Positions 18,383 to 30,574 of a stretch of 64,000 nt of DNA are shown piece by piece. Under the pieces are notes generated by a model, which was given only the letters and a program-made list of their open reading frames with translations, was not told where the DNA came from and did not search any database. The translations under genes were made by a program, and so were the position numbers. Each line of letters opens with the position of its first letter. Position 1 is the stretch's first letter. The stretch is from Acidilobaceae archaeon (GTDB lineage Archaea; Thermoproteota; Thermoprotei_A; Sulfolobales; Acidilobaceae): NCBI GenBank assembly GCA_027014125.1, contig JALWEI010000029.1:30480-94479 (forward strand). Direction: 5' to 3'.

Positions 18383-18964
18383 GTGTTGAAGCTGGATGTA
18401 GAGGTTGAAGAGGAAGTTTTGAGGGAGCTGGAGAGGGTTGCTGGTGCGCTCGGTATTGATGCTGGGAGGCTGCTCTCTATACTGGCTGAGGTTGCCTCGT
18501 CCTACGCTGAGGATCTTATAGGTATGGCTGGGGTGCTCAGGGTTAGGAGGGAGAATAAGCCCTATAGTGTTATCGAGGAGATCTTCTACTATGGTGTGGA
18601 GGCTTGGAGGGGCGTCGTGGACAAGGTCCTGGTAAGGCTCAAGGCAAGGGGCAGGTACGAGCTAGAGGAGCTGGACCTCGACCCGGATGATCCAAGCATC
18701 GAGATGGAGCTGGTCGCCCTTGAGGGCAGCGACTTGAAGGCGGATAGGATTAGGGTTAACTGGAGCCCACACGGCGTCATAGTTGAGGCCTACTACTATA
18801 TAGGAGAGTACTATGAGAGGGTCCCAGCCAGGCTACGCGGCTTCGACGTGTCCTACCTCCCCGACGAGGAGGCGCTGCTAGTATCCTATACCAGCGACTC
18901 CCTATCCAAGGTCCCCCCTATACACGTCTTCGACGAGGTCGCATCGAGCGTGGCTCCAGTATAG
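18383..18964 (+). CDS. Unknown acidic protein
   Basis: 193 aa. An acidic, helical N-terminal half (EVEEEVLRELERVAG) leads into a mixed alpha/beta half with VEAYYYIGEYYERVPARL. The start is GTG 18383 or TTG 18386 after AGGGTGG. It is followed 14 bases later by a lipoate-ligase-like gene, probably in the same operon. No family recognised. Confidence 0.55.
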   Translation: MLKLDVEVEEEVLRELERVAGALGIDAGRLLSILAEVASSYAEDLIGMAGVLRVRRENKPYSVIEEIFYYGVEAWRGVVDKVLVRLKARGRYELEELDLDPDDPSIEMELVALEGSDLKADRIRVNWSPHGVIVEAYYYIGEYYERVPARLRGFDVSYLPDEEALLVSYTSDSLSKVPPIHVFDEVASSVAPV

Positions 18965-18978
18965 GGGGTGCCACGGGC

Positions 18979-19815
18979 TTGAGGGTGAAGCTATGGACTA
19001 TGGAGGCGGATCCTGTCAGGACCCTATCATCGCCCGATATCTTCATATTGAGAGGCCGGAGGGCCGCGATGGGTAGCCTGGACGTTGTCTACTCAAGGTG
19101 GAGGGGGCCCAGGCTTACAGTGTACGGCTCCTACCAGAGGCCAGCCGGGGACAGGTTCTTGCGTAGGATAACCGGGGGGCCGGAGGCCCTGATGGGGCCC
19201 GGGTCGGCCTATCTGGCCGCTGTGAGGGAGTACAGGTGGAGCCTTGCAACTATGCTAAAGGAGGATTCAAAACTGGTTGAGTGCCTATCCGGCGCCAGCC
19301 CCCGGGGTGGTAGGGCAGGCGGGATGGTTATAGGGGTAACCAAGGTTGCTGGCCATGGGGTTACTGAGGTCCTTATGCCCAGTGACCCTGGGCTAGAGAG
19401 GGTGCGGGAGTGCTTATCCAGGGTATACGGCAGGGTATCGGGCGAGGAGGAGCTGGATCCCGACCTCGCGCCGGATATGGCTGTGAAGAGGAATAGTAGC
19501 CCGGAGTGGCTTAGGCCTGGGAGGAGCTATAATGTGGAGTCCTCCTCGTCTAGGGACGGCTACTATATAAGGTTCATGGCTTGGGCTGAGGACGGGCTCA
19601 TCCACTGGATCGACTTGGATGGGGTGTTCTACGCCTCTCCACCCAGCCAGGTTTACGCGCTGGTGGAGACCGTCTCCCAGGCGATGCCTAGCCCCGGCCT
19701 GGTTTACGAGTTCACCGCCGCTTGGTCTACCTTCGTTGATACTGCTGGTATCAGCGTCGATGAGGTGGAGGAGGCGTTCAGGGGCCTGGTTGAGAAGGTT
19801 GAGGGCGCCGAGTGA
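18979..19815 (+). CDS. Lipoate-protein ligase A-like protein (paralogue 1)
   Basis: 278 aa. FLRRITGGPEALMGPGSAYLA resembles the RRxSGGGxVxH nucleotide/lipoyl site of LplA-type ligases, and GVTKVAGHGVTEVL follows. The C-terminal part (GLIHWIDLDGVFYASPPSQVYALV) resembles the accessory domain GxIxxxxIxGDFFxSP. A paralogue with the same order lies at 23833-24696 beside the OFOR genes. The lipoate ligase role is inferred from these motifs only. Confidence 0.55.
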   Translation: MRVKLWTMEADPVRTLSSPDIFILRGRRAAMGSLDVVYSRWRGPRLTVYGSYQRPAGDRFLRRITGGPEALMGPGSAYLAAVREYRWSLATMLKEDSKLVECLSGASPRGGRAGGMVIGVTKVAGHGVTEVLMPSDPGLERVRECLSRVYGRVSGEEELDPDLAPDMAVKRNSSPEWLRPGRSYNVESSSSRDGYYIRFMAWAEDGLIHWIDLDGVFYASPPSQVYALVETVSQAMPSPGLVYEFTAAWSTFVDTAGISVDEVEEAFRGLVEKVEGAE

Positions 19816-20492
19816 TGGAGGTGGCCTATGGGGAGCGTAGGTGGCGGATTCTCAGGGAGAAGAGGGGCAAGGCGGTTAGGGTTATGAGTAGCCTCCGGGC
19901 CCGGGGCTTGGAGTCCATAGTCCATGGCAGCATAGCCCGGGGCGACGTCGATGAGGATAGTGATGTGGATATAGTTATACCGAGGCCGGTGGCCCCCAGC
20001 ATAGTGGTCTACACGCTGGAGCATGCAGGCTTCAAGCCCTACCACATAGAGATAGTGCAGGCAACACCATCATACACGCCCAAGGTCTACATATACCTAG
20101 ACCCAGACGAGGAGGTCGTGGTGAGCTTCCCCCTCGCGGAGCTGGGCAAGAGGGAGAGGGAGTTCTACAGGTGGGGAGGCGAGCTAGGCCTGGGCGGGCT
20201 ACTCGAGGGTAGACGGGTCCCCGGGGTTACTAAGGACCTCAAACTCGTTATACCAACCAGAACGGGGCACGTGGAGGAGGATGTTGTAGGGAACGAGGCC
20301 AGGGTTGCTAGGCTACTGGGTATCAGCCTTGAGACGGTTATGGAGAGGGTGAGAGTCCTATCCAGGAGGCGGGCCCACGGCAGGACCGGGGTCTTCCTCA
20401 AGGAGCCGGTGGATCCTTCAATGCCGATAGAGGAGGCGATAGACAATATAGCTAGGAGGGTACCAGCCTTCCGGCGCAAGGTGATGGGGTGA
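19815..20492 (+). CDS. Nucleotidyltransferase-domain protein
   Basis: About 225 aa. VHGSIARGDVDEDSDVDIVI matches GSx(9)DxD of minimal nucleotidyltransferases. The rest, including KLVIPTRTGHVEEDVVGNEARVARLLG, fits an archaeal family of predicted nucleotidyltransferases whose substrate is unknown to me. Start ATG 19815 overlaps the preceding stop (TGATG); GTG 19812 is in frame. Confidence 0.7.
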   Translation: MEVAYGERRWRILREKRGKAVRVMSSLRARGLESIVHGSIARGDVDEDSDVDIVIPRPVAPSIVVYTLEHAGFKPYHIEIVQATPSYTPKVYIYLDPDEEVVVSFPLAELGKREREFYRWGGELGLGGLLEGRRVPGVTKDLKLVIPTRTGHVEEDVVGNEARVARLLGISLETVMERVRVLSRRRAHGRTGVFLKEPVDPSMPIEEAIDNIARRVPAFRRKVMG

Positions 20493-20734
20493 CCCTGGGG
20501 GTGGATCCCGTCCAGGCACTGGGCATCGTGGGCATGCTACTGGTCTTCGCCTCCTTCATAGTCAAGAAGTGGACCTGGCTGTATGGTTTCAATATGAGTG
20601 GGGCCATCCTTTTAACAGTCTACGCATACCTCCGCGGTGACCCCGTTTTCACGGTGGTTGAGGCCGGGATCGTCGCTTTCCTGGCGTATAGGTTGTATAG
20701 GGAGTTGAGGAGTGAGCCTGTAAAAAGGTGTTGA
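20489..20734 (+). CDS. Small integral membrane protein
   Basis: Up to 81 aa with three hydrophobic segments (ALGIVGMLLVFASFIV, YGFNMSGAILLTVYAYL, TVVEAGIVAFLAYRLY). The layout resembles small CBU_0592-like membrane proteins, but that is a guess. Start GTG 20489 overlaps the previous stop; GTG 20501 after CTGGGG is an alternative. Confidence 0.55.
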   Translation: MTLGVDPVQALGIVGMLLVFASFIVKKWTWLYGFNMSGAILLTVYAYLRGDPVFTVVEAGIVAFLAYRLYRELRSEPVKRC

Positions 20735-20764
20735 CCCTCCAGCCCCCAGAGGGCATAGGGGTGT

Positions 20765-21091
20765 CTAGGATACGGGGTCCGCTGTGACCCCGAACTTCTG
20801 CTTCCACTCCTCGAAGGCCTTCTGCTCCTCTGGAGTTAGCTCCTTGCCTATCCTGTACCATCCTGGCTTGGCCTTTAGCTCGTCTGGGGCCTCGTCCACC
20901 TTGTAGATACAGTCTACTGGGCAGCTTGCTACGCATGCAAAGTCGTCCTGGCACTTCTCCCATATGAGCCTGGCCTTCATGTTCTCGTCGAACTCTAGGG
21001 CATCGTATGGACAGACCTCTATGCACGCTCCACAGCTGATACAAGTGTCCTGGTCGATGGCTACCCTCACGAAGTTCGCCAGGTTGCTCAT
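20765..21091 (-). CDS. Dicluster-type ferredoxin
   Basis: About 108 aa. Cluster motifs are CISCGACIEVCP and a second, altered set in KCQDDFACVASCPVDC. It is the likely electron carrier for the AOR and OFOR enzymes encoded nearby. Start ATG 21091 (MSNLANFVRVAID) follows GAGGTG; GTG 21103 is in frame. The TATA candidate is TTTTTAATAAG just upstream. The C-terminal ~35 residues extend past the usual ferredoxin core. Confidence 0.88.
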   Translation of the reverse strand: MSNLANFVRVAIDQDTCISCGACIEVCPYDALEFDENMKARLIWEKCQDDFACVASCPVDCIYKVDEAPDELKAKPGWYRIGKELTPEEQKAFEEWKQKFGVTADPVS

Positions 21092-21310
21092 CCCACGCCA
21101 CACCTCGGCTGGTTCGATTGTATAGTATCCTATCCTCTTATTAAAAAGGGTTTACCCCGTGATCGTATTAGCGCGGCAATATTGTCAGTATGTGCATATA
21201 CCCCGGCATCCCAGTTCTACTATAAACACACATACTAAACTTATTTATACCAGTCAGGCTAGACTCTATTGAATACAGTAATAGAAAACCGGGTCCTAGA
21301 GGTGGCTACT

Positions 21311-23182
21311 GTGGAGTTCAAGCTAGCCAGGATAAACCTGAGTACCCAGAAGGTTACAGAGGAGAAGATAGACGAGAAGACGCTCAGAAGATTCATAGGG
21401 GGCAGGGGGCTAGGCGCTTACCTTGCCCTAAAGGAGATACCCAAGGGGATAGACCCCTTCAGCCCCGAGAATAAGGTATACATACTAACCGGGCCCATAG
21501 TAGGCACCGCCGCCATAGAGAGCGGCAGGTACCACGTTGTCGCCAAGAGCCCGCTAACCGGCATACTGGGCGACGCTAACAGCGGAGGCCAGTTCGGCCC
21601 CTGGCTCAGGTTCGCTGGGTACGACGGCCTAGTACTGGAGGGAGCCAGCGAGGAGCCCGTGTGGATTAGCATAGTGAATGGGGAGATCAAGTTCCACGAC
21701 GCAAAGCACCTCTGGGGTAAGGGTGTGATACACACCGAGAAGGTCATAAGGGAGACCATGGGCGTCACCAAGGAGTCGCTCGGCAGCGTCCTCTCAGTCG
21801 GCCCGGCGGCGGAGAACAGGTCCAGGATAGCCGCTGTAATGAACGACAGGTACAGGGCCGCGGGGAGGTCTGGACTAGCCTCCGTGATAGCCTCTAAGGG
21901 CGTTAAGGCCATATGGGCCTACGGGAATAGGAAGGTCCTCGACGAGCTCTACGATAAGAGGAAGTACATGGAGGAGGCTAAGAAGCTAATAAAGAAGATA
22001 CTGGAGCACCCGATCAGCAAGAGCCTCAACGAGTTCGGCACAGCAGTGCTAGTCAACGTGATCAACGCCCACGGCGCGCTGCCGACAAAGAACTGGACCC
22101 GTGGCACCTTCGAGAAGGCCTTCAACATAAGCGGGGAGAGACTGGCCGAGGTCTACCTAAAGGCCAGGAAGGGGTGCTGGGGCTGTGCCATCCAGTGCTC
22201 CAGGGTCTCCGAGGTGGAGTCAGGCCCCTTCAAGACCCCGATCTCCGAGGGCCCAGAGTATGAGACGATATGGGCTAACGGCGCCGACACCATGATCGGG
22301 GACCTCGACGCCCTGATCAAGGCCAACTACCTCCTAAACGACATGGGCTTCGACACTATCAGCTTCGGCTCAACAGTGGCAACCCTCATGGAGATCTATG
22401 AGAGGGCCAAGAAGGGTGAGCTGCCGGAGGAGAAGGCCAAGGAGCTATTCGAGCTCCTAGGAGACGTGAACCCGGAGTGGGGCAACCCACACGCCCTCAT
22501 ACAGCTCATCTGGATGGCAGCCTACAGGAACAGGATAGGAGACCTGGTAGCCGAGGGAGCCAAGAGGCTTGCAGAGTACTTCGGTGTACCGGAGGCGGCT
22601 ATACACGTTAGGGGCATGGAGATGCCCGCCTATGATCCGAGGGGTATAAACAGCATGGCGCTGTCCTACGCCACAAGCAACAGGGGAGGCTGCCACCTGA
22701 GGGCTTACTCCGTGAGCTTCGACGTGCTAGGTGTGCCGAAGAAGTTCGACCCGCTAGGCATAGACATGGAGAAGGTGCAGCTAGTCAAGATGCAGCAGGA
22801 CTACTTCTCATTCATAGACTCGGTGATAGTCTGCAAGTTCAACACATTCGCCTCCGGCCCGGAGGACTATGTGGAGCTGATGAAGGCAGCAATGGGATGG
22901 GAGGACTTCACCGTGGAGGAGCTGCTGGAGACCGGCGAGAGGATCTACAACACGGAGAGGCTCTTCGCAGTGAGAGAGGGCATCAACTACAGGGACACCC
23001 TGCCGAAGAGGCTACTAGAGGAGCCGCTACCAGACGGACCGGCTAAGGGTAGAACCGCCAAGGAGGCCCTGGAGAAGTACCTGCCAGAGTACTACAAGCT
23101 GAGGGGCTGGGAGGACGGCAAGCCCCTGCCTGAGACGCTGAAGAGGCTGGGGCTGGAGGAGTTCCTCTACATAGTATCCTAG
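21311..23182 (+). CDS. Tungsten-dependent aldehyde:ferredoxin oxidoreductase family enzyme
   Basis: About 623 aa. The N-terminus FKLARINLSTQKVTEEKID, then RFIGGRGLGAYLAL and AKSPLTGILGDANSGGQFGPWLR, are family signatures for bis-pterin tungsten binding. The cluster ligands are GCWGCAIQC near residue 290 plus a late Cys in VIVCKFNTF. It oxidises aldehydes to acids with ferredoxin. The open frame begins at TTG 21269, but GTG 21311 has GAGGTGG before it and fits the family start. The TATA candidate is TTATTTATACC at 21241-21251. Confidence 0.92.
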   Translation: MEFKLARINLSTQKVTEEKIDEKTLRRFIGGRGLGAYLALKEIPKGIDPFSPENKVYILTGPIVGTAAIESGRYHVVAKSPLTGILGDANSGGQFGPWLRFAGYDGLVLEGASEEPVWISIVNGEIKFHDAKHLWGKGVIHTEKVIRETMGVTKESLGSVLSVGPAAENRSRIAAVMNDRYRAAGRSGLASVIASKGVKAIWAYGNRKVLDELYDKRKYMEEAKKLIKKILEHPISKSLNEFGTAVLVNVINAHGALPTKNWTRGTFEKAFNISGERLAEVYLKARKGCWGCAIQCSRVSEVESGPFKTPISEGPEYETIWANGADTMIGDLDALIKANYLLNDMGFDTISFGSTVATLMEIYERAKKGELPEEKAKELFELLGDVNPEWGNPHALIQLIWMAAYRNRIGDLVAEGAKRLAEYFGVPEAAIHVRGMEMPAYDPRGINSMALSYATSNRGGCHLRAYSVSFDVLGVPKKFDPLGIDMEKVQLVKMQQDYFSFIDSVIVCKFNTFASGPEDYVELMKAAMGWEDFTVEELLETGERIYNTERLFAVREGINYRDTLPKRLLEEPLPDGPAKGRTAKEALEKYLPEYYKLRGWEDGKPLPETLKRLGLEEFLYIVS

Positions 23183-23463
23183 CCGCCGCCGACGGGTGGT
23201 ATAATCACTATCTCGTCCCCGTTATTTACCCTCGTCTTCTCCCCCTCCAGGTACGCGACTTCCCTACCGTTTAGGAGTATCCTGTAGTCGCTGCTGAACC
23301 TCCCATCTTCCTCGAAGATCTCCTCTTTGAGGCCCTTGTACTTTGAGGCGAGCTCCTCCACTACCTCTCCCACCGTGGCTCCGTCCCTTACCTCTAGCTC
23401 GTGCTCTATGGATCCGGTTATCCTATAGAGGATGCCTAGGGTCTTCACCTTCACCCTGGCCAT
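23179..23463 (-). CDS. moaD: MoaD/ThiS-family ubiquitin-like protein with Gly-Gly tail
   Basis: 94 aa beta-grasp protein ending PPVGGG, so it can be adenylated and thiocarboxylated for molybdopterin or tungstopterin synthesis. VKVKTLGILYRITG and NGDEIVIIPPVGGG are typical. It abuts the pterin-dependent AOR gene tail to tail (overlap of four bases), which fits cofactor supply. Confidence 0.88.
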   Translation of the reverse strand: MARVKVKTLGILYRITGSIEHELEVRDGATVGEVVEELASKYKGLKEEIFEEDGRFSSDYRILLNGREVAYLEGEKTRVNNGDEIVIIPPVGGG

Positions 23464-23496
23464 CCCGGGGTCCTCCAGAGCCCTCGTGGGTTTTGC

Positions 23497-23790
23497 TTAG
23501 AGTACGAAGAGGGCTCTGGGTGAGAAGAGTACCTGGTCGCCCTCATTAAGCTTAGTATGTAGGCCGTCTAGGAAGTCTATCCTCCTCCCGTTCACTGCTA
23601 TCTCAACCGGGTACTTGAGCTTGTCGCCTTCGAGCACCATGTCCTTGAAGCCCTTGTGGACCTCCCTGTCTATGTACTCTATCGCATCCATTACCGTCGA
23701 TCCCTCTGGCAGCTCAGCCTCGATCTGGAACTTGCCTATGGTCTTATAGAACTCCTGTATGAATACTAGCTTCACCCTCAATATTCTCAC
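23497..23790 (-). CDS. MoaD/ThiS-like protein without the Gly-Gly tail
   Basis: 97 aa with the same beta-grasp pattern as the next gene (KLVFIQEFYKTIG, LPEGSTVMDAIEYI, VNGRRIDFL, LNEGDQVLFSP) but ending in RALFVL, with no terminal Gly-Gly. It cannot act as a thiocarboxylate sulfur carrier in the usual way. A structural or regulatory role beside AOR is a guess. Confidence 0.7.
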   Translation of the reverse strand: MRILRVKLVFIQEFYKTIGKFQIEAELPEGSTVMDAIEYIDREVHKGFKDMVLEGDKLKYPVEIAVNGRRIDFLDGLHTKLNEGDQVLFSPRALFVL

Positions 23791-23832
23791 CTACGGTTAT
23801 ATACTCCTGACCTGGGAGGGGGTTAAAGCCGC

Positions 23833-27558
<3,726 letters not shown>

Positions 27559-27704
27559 CCCGTGGGATTGTGATATATCCTAGCCTATAGGACTGGCTGG
27601 ACTCTATTTAATCAGTACATATATATTGGGTAGTCTATATTATGTGAATATTTATTACCAACATATTACTCCAGGGCCCGCCACATATGCCATAGGTGGC
27701 AGTG

Positions 27705-28181
27705 ATGGCCCTGAAGCCCGGCGATAAGGCCCCCGACTTCGAGCTCCCAGACCAAGACTTCAACAAAGTCAGCCTATCAAGCCTACTGGCCAAGGGGAAG
27801 CCTGTTGTACTCGTCTTCTTCCCCGCCGCCTTCAGCCCTGTGTGTACAACTGAGCTATGCACATTCAGGGATAAGATGGCCCAGCTGGAGAAGGCCAACG
27901 CTACCGTGGTCGGGATAAGCGTGGATAGCCCATGGTGCCTTAAGGAGTTTAAGGAGAGGAATAGGCTACAGTTCCCCCTGCTTAGCGACTATAATAGGGA
28001 GGTGATCAAGCTCTACGACATAGTGCTACCCGAGGTGCTGGGGCTTAGGAACCTCGCGAAGAGGGCTGTTTACATAGTTAAGCCAGACGGAACCATCGGA
28101 TGGGTATGGTACAGCGACGATCCCAGGGTCGAGCCCGACTACGATGAGGTAATCAGGAAGGCCGCGGAGCTGGCCTCCTGA
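27705..28181 (+). CDS. Peroxiredoxin (BCP/AhpE-like)
   Basis: 158 aa thioredoxin-fold protein. VLVFFPAAFSPVCTTELC holds the peroxidatic Cys in a PxxxT/SxxC setting, with a second Cys four residues later. It reduces peroxides, which suits an anaerobe rich in oxygen-sensitive OFOR and AOR enzymes. ATG 27705 follows GGTGG by five bases; GTG 27696 is in frame. The stop overlaps the convergent isopentenyl phosphate kinase gene. Confidence 0.92.
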   Translation: MALKPGDKAPDFELPDQDFNKVSLSSLLAKGKPVVLVFFPAAFSPVCTTELCTFRDKMAQLEKANATVVGISVDSPWCLKEFKERNRLQFPLLSDYNREVIKLYDIVLPEVLGLRNLAKRAVYIVKPDGTIGWVWYSDDPRVEPDYDEVIRKAAELAS

Positions 28182-28854
28182 CAAGGGTACCCACGGGCTC
28201 CCCCCGCAACGCGGGGCCAAGGCCCTCGAGCCCCACTATCCTGACGGTGTCAACGCTCCCCGCTGCATGTAGTGCCGCTTCAAGCTTCTTCCTCATTCCA
28301 CCGGTCACATCTATACCCTCGCTACCCCCTACAGGGTCCGCGAGGCCCTCCACCATGCTGAGTACCTTACCTCCGGGCCCAAGCACGCCGGGTACCCTGG
28401 TGACGTAGATGAGGCAGTCCGCACTGGCCCTAGTAGCAAGCCACGATGCCAGGTCGTCCCCGCTGACTATGACTGTCTTCCCGTGGATGGGGAGGGCGTC
28501 TCCATAGGTTACCGGTGCCAGGCCTTGGTTTAGATCCCTTAGCATCGGCTCCATGCCGCAGGGGAGGCTCATGCACATGGTGTGGGGCGGGTGCATTGTG
28601 GCAGGGATCCCGTGTCTCCTGAGTGTAGCAACCACCATTATGCCTAGCTTGAGCATGGCCTCCTGTATCTCGGGCGCATCAAGTGCCAGTAGCTTGCCTC
28701 CCCTCCTCTCCATGGCCTTCTTCGCTGCTGTGTGGCCGAAGCTACCCCCACCGTGGACCACTGCCAGCTTTCCTCCGGAGCTGTGGAATACCGCCAGTTC
28801 CGCTACCGCCCTCTCAAGGGCATCCATGTTGATGGTGTATGGCTCCTCCTTCAC
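28153..28854 (-). CDS. Isopentenyl phosphate kinase; conserved N-terminus lies upstream of the first usual start
   Basis: Amino-acid-kinase fold: LAVVHGGGSFGHTAAKK with the IPK-specific His, VTYGDALP, VSGDDLASWLA and DVTGGMRKKLEAA. It makes isopentenyl diphosphate in the archaeal mevalonate route. The essential ATP-binding strand (AVVKLGGSLIT) is encoded in the same frame just upstream of the GTG at 28854, but no ATG, GTG or TTG lies between it and an in-frame stop at 28909-28911. A perfect GGAGGTGA sits at 28909-28916. See the finding on this start. Confidence 0.85.
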   Translation of the reverse strand: MKEEPYTINMDALERAVAELAVFHSSGGKLAVVHGGGSFGHTAAKKAMERRGGKLLALDAPEIQEAMLKLGIMVVATLRRHGIPATMHPPHTMCMSLPCGMEPMLRDLNQGLAPVTYGDALPIHGKTVIVSGDDLASWLATRASADCLIYVTRVPGVLGPGGKVLSMVEGLADPVGGSEGIDVTGGMRKKLEAALHAAGSVDTVRIVGLEGLGPALRGEPVGTLVRRPAPRPS

Positions 28855-28891
28855 CGTGATTAGGCTACCTCCCAGCTTGACAACCGCAGCC

Positions 28892-29668
28892 CTACACTTC
28901 GATGCAGATCACCTCCACGCTACGTGGCATGCTCGGGGATGATATGCACCCGCTGGACTGGCCTGTGCCCCATACTGCTAGCATTATCCCCTCGTGTACT
29001 GGTGCTAGGTCCTCGAGGACCTTCACTAGGCTGGCTCCCTCGTTTAGCCTTAGTGAAGCCTCGAGGACGGTGACCCCCATCGTGTGTATTATCGCGCTGT
29101 AGACGTCTGGGCCTAGGCTCTCCTTCGCAACCCTGGGCTCCCCTAGGCTAGTGGCTCTCTGGACCTTTATCCCCACCTCGAGGCCCCTGGATATTGTGTA
29201 GTGCTCCTCGTCGTTCCTATAGACGACTAGGCCCCCCTCTGCTGCCGAGTACCTTAGGGCGTCTAGCACGTAGCCCCACTCGCCGATGTAGTGGGGGTCG
29301 CCGTACCTGGCTAGCTCGACTAGCTCCATTGAGGATAGTGATTCGCCGTAGTGCTTTGAGAGTGAGTGGAGTAGTGCGATGCTGGCGGAGGCGTATATCC
29401 CGGCCCTTGTTGCTACCCCCCTAGTGCCTTCTAGCTTGATGGAGGCGCATGCGCCTAGGCCCATACCTTGGAGTGTGGTCCTCCATAGCTCCCTTAGGCT
29501 CTCGTGGAGTGGGATCCCCTCCACGCTTATCTCCTGCCCCTCGCAGTCCTCTATGGATATGTGGTACGTGGCCGAGCCTGTCGGCGCGGCTAGGTATGGG
29601 TTCTCGCTGCCTGGTATGGGTACCCCCAGTAGTATTGCTGGTGTTTTTACTGTGATCCTCCTCTCCAA
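28892..29668 (-). CDS. GHMP-like kinase, probable mevalonate-pathway member
   Basis: 258 aa. The position between MEMO and isopentenyl phosphate kinase matches the archaeal cluster in which mevalonate kinase sits. TRGVATRAGIYASASIALLHSL stands where GHMP kinases have PxxxGLGSSAA, but it lacks the Gly-Leu-Gly-Ser-Ser form. GTGQSSGCIS near the C-terminus recalls the third GHMP motif. It may be a divergent kinase or a related decarboxylase. The function is inferred mainly from context. Confidence 0.55.
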   Translation of the reverse strand: MERRITVKTPAILLGVPIPGSENPYLAAPTGSATYHISIEDCEGQEISVEGIPLHESLRELWRTTLQGMGLGACASIKLEGTRGVATRAGIYASASIALLHSLSKHYGESLSSMELVELARYGDPHYIGEWGYVLDALRYSAAEGGLVVYRNDEEHYTISRGLEVGIKVQRATSLGEPRVAKESLGPDVYSAIIHTMGVTVLEASLRLNEGASLVKVLEDLAPVHEGIMLAVWGTGQSSGCISSPSMPRSVEVICIEV

Positions 29669-29671
29669 GGC

Positions 29672-30541
29672 TCATCTCCTGGGGAACTCTATTGCCGCGT
29701 ATCCTACTACCCAGGATTTCTCTCCTGTGACGTCGCCCGAGGTAGCGTGCTTGAGTAGCCTGGGCCTCGCCCCGCCTAGCTTGGAGGCGAGCTCTGCTAG
29801 TGCAGCCGCTGGGCCCGGGCCGCACATGGTTATGTGCCTCTCCTCTATAACCCGGAATAGGCCCTCTGGGTCTAGGTTTAGGAGCCTCTCTATGGCTGCC
29901 ATGTCCTTCTCCACCGTGATATCGTGGGGCTCGTAGTGGTTGAAGTCGGTGCTGGCTAGGAATACTAGGTCCACCCCGTTCTCGGTGATGACCCTGTATA
30001 GGGCGTTGGCGAGGTCTCGTGAGGTGTCTGGGTTCTGGAGTCCTATCACTATGGGGACTATCCTGAGGTCCTCGCCGTAGAGGTACTGTAGGAATGGTAC
30101 CTGGACCTCTACAGAGTGCTCGTATAGGTGTGCATCCTCGTCGAAGCCGAACATCCTAGTATACGATACCACTAGCTTGGCGACCTCGGAGTCCACCTCA
30201 ACCTCGCCCAGGGGGGTCTCCCATACCCCCTCCTTATACACTGAGGCCATAAGGCCTAGCCCCGTATGGTTGGGCCCAGCTATGACCACAACCTCGGGCC
30301 TGCCCTCCCTAGACAGCCTGTAATATGAGTGGGCCGCCACTGGCCCGCTATACATGTAGCCAGCGTGGGGGACCACGTAGCCAACGCTAGCCCTGCCTTC
30401 CCCCACGCCCTCCGGGAGCCTCCCCGGGCCCAGGGGGTGGGTGAAGCTGTCCTCTATCGCCTTCACGAGCTCCCTCCTTGTTGCGGGGTAGAATGTGCCT
30501 GCATGGGCGGGCCTCCTACGCTTCAACCCCTCCACCCACAT
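29672..30541 (-). CDS. MEMO1-family protein (AmmeMemoRadiSam system protein B-like)
   Basis: 289 aa. RRPAHAGTFYPA, VGYVVPHAGYMYSGPVAAHSYY, VIAGPNHTGLG, EHSVEVQVPFLQYL and STDFNHYEPHD are family signatures, with conserved His residues in the dioxygenase-like pocket. Biochemical role is unsettled. Archaeal MEMO genes often lie in mevalonate clusters, as here. TTG 30526 fits the family N-terminus better than ATG 30541; a TATA (CATATATATG) overlaps the latter. Confidence 0.9.
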   Translation of the reverse strand: MWVEGLKRRRPAHAGTFYPATRRELVKAIEDSFTHPLGPGRLPEGVGEGRASVGYVVPHAGYMYSGPVAAHSYYRLSREGRPEVVVIAGPNHTGLGLMASVYKEGVWETPLGEVEVDSEVAKLVVSYTRMFGFDEDAHLYEHSVEVQVPFLQYLYGEDLRIVPIVIGLQNPDTSRDLANALYRVITENGVDLVFLASTDFNHYEPHDITVEKDMAAIERLLNLDPEGLFRVIEERHITMCGPGPAAALAELASKLGGARPRLLKHATSGDVTGEKSWVVGYAAIEFPRR

Positions 30542-30574
30542 ATATATGAGCCCGGGGCCCGTCTAAATACCCGT

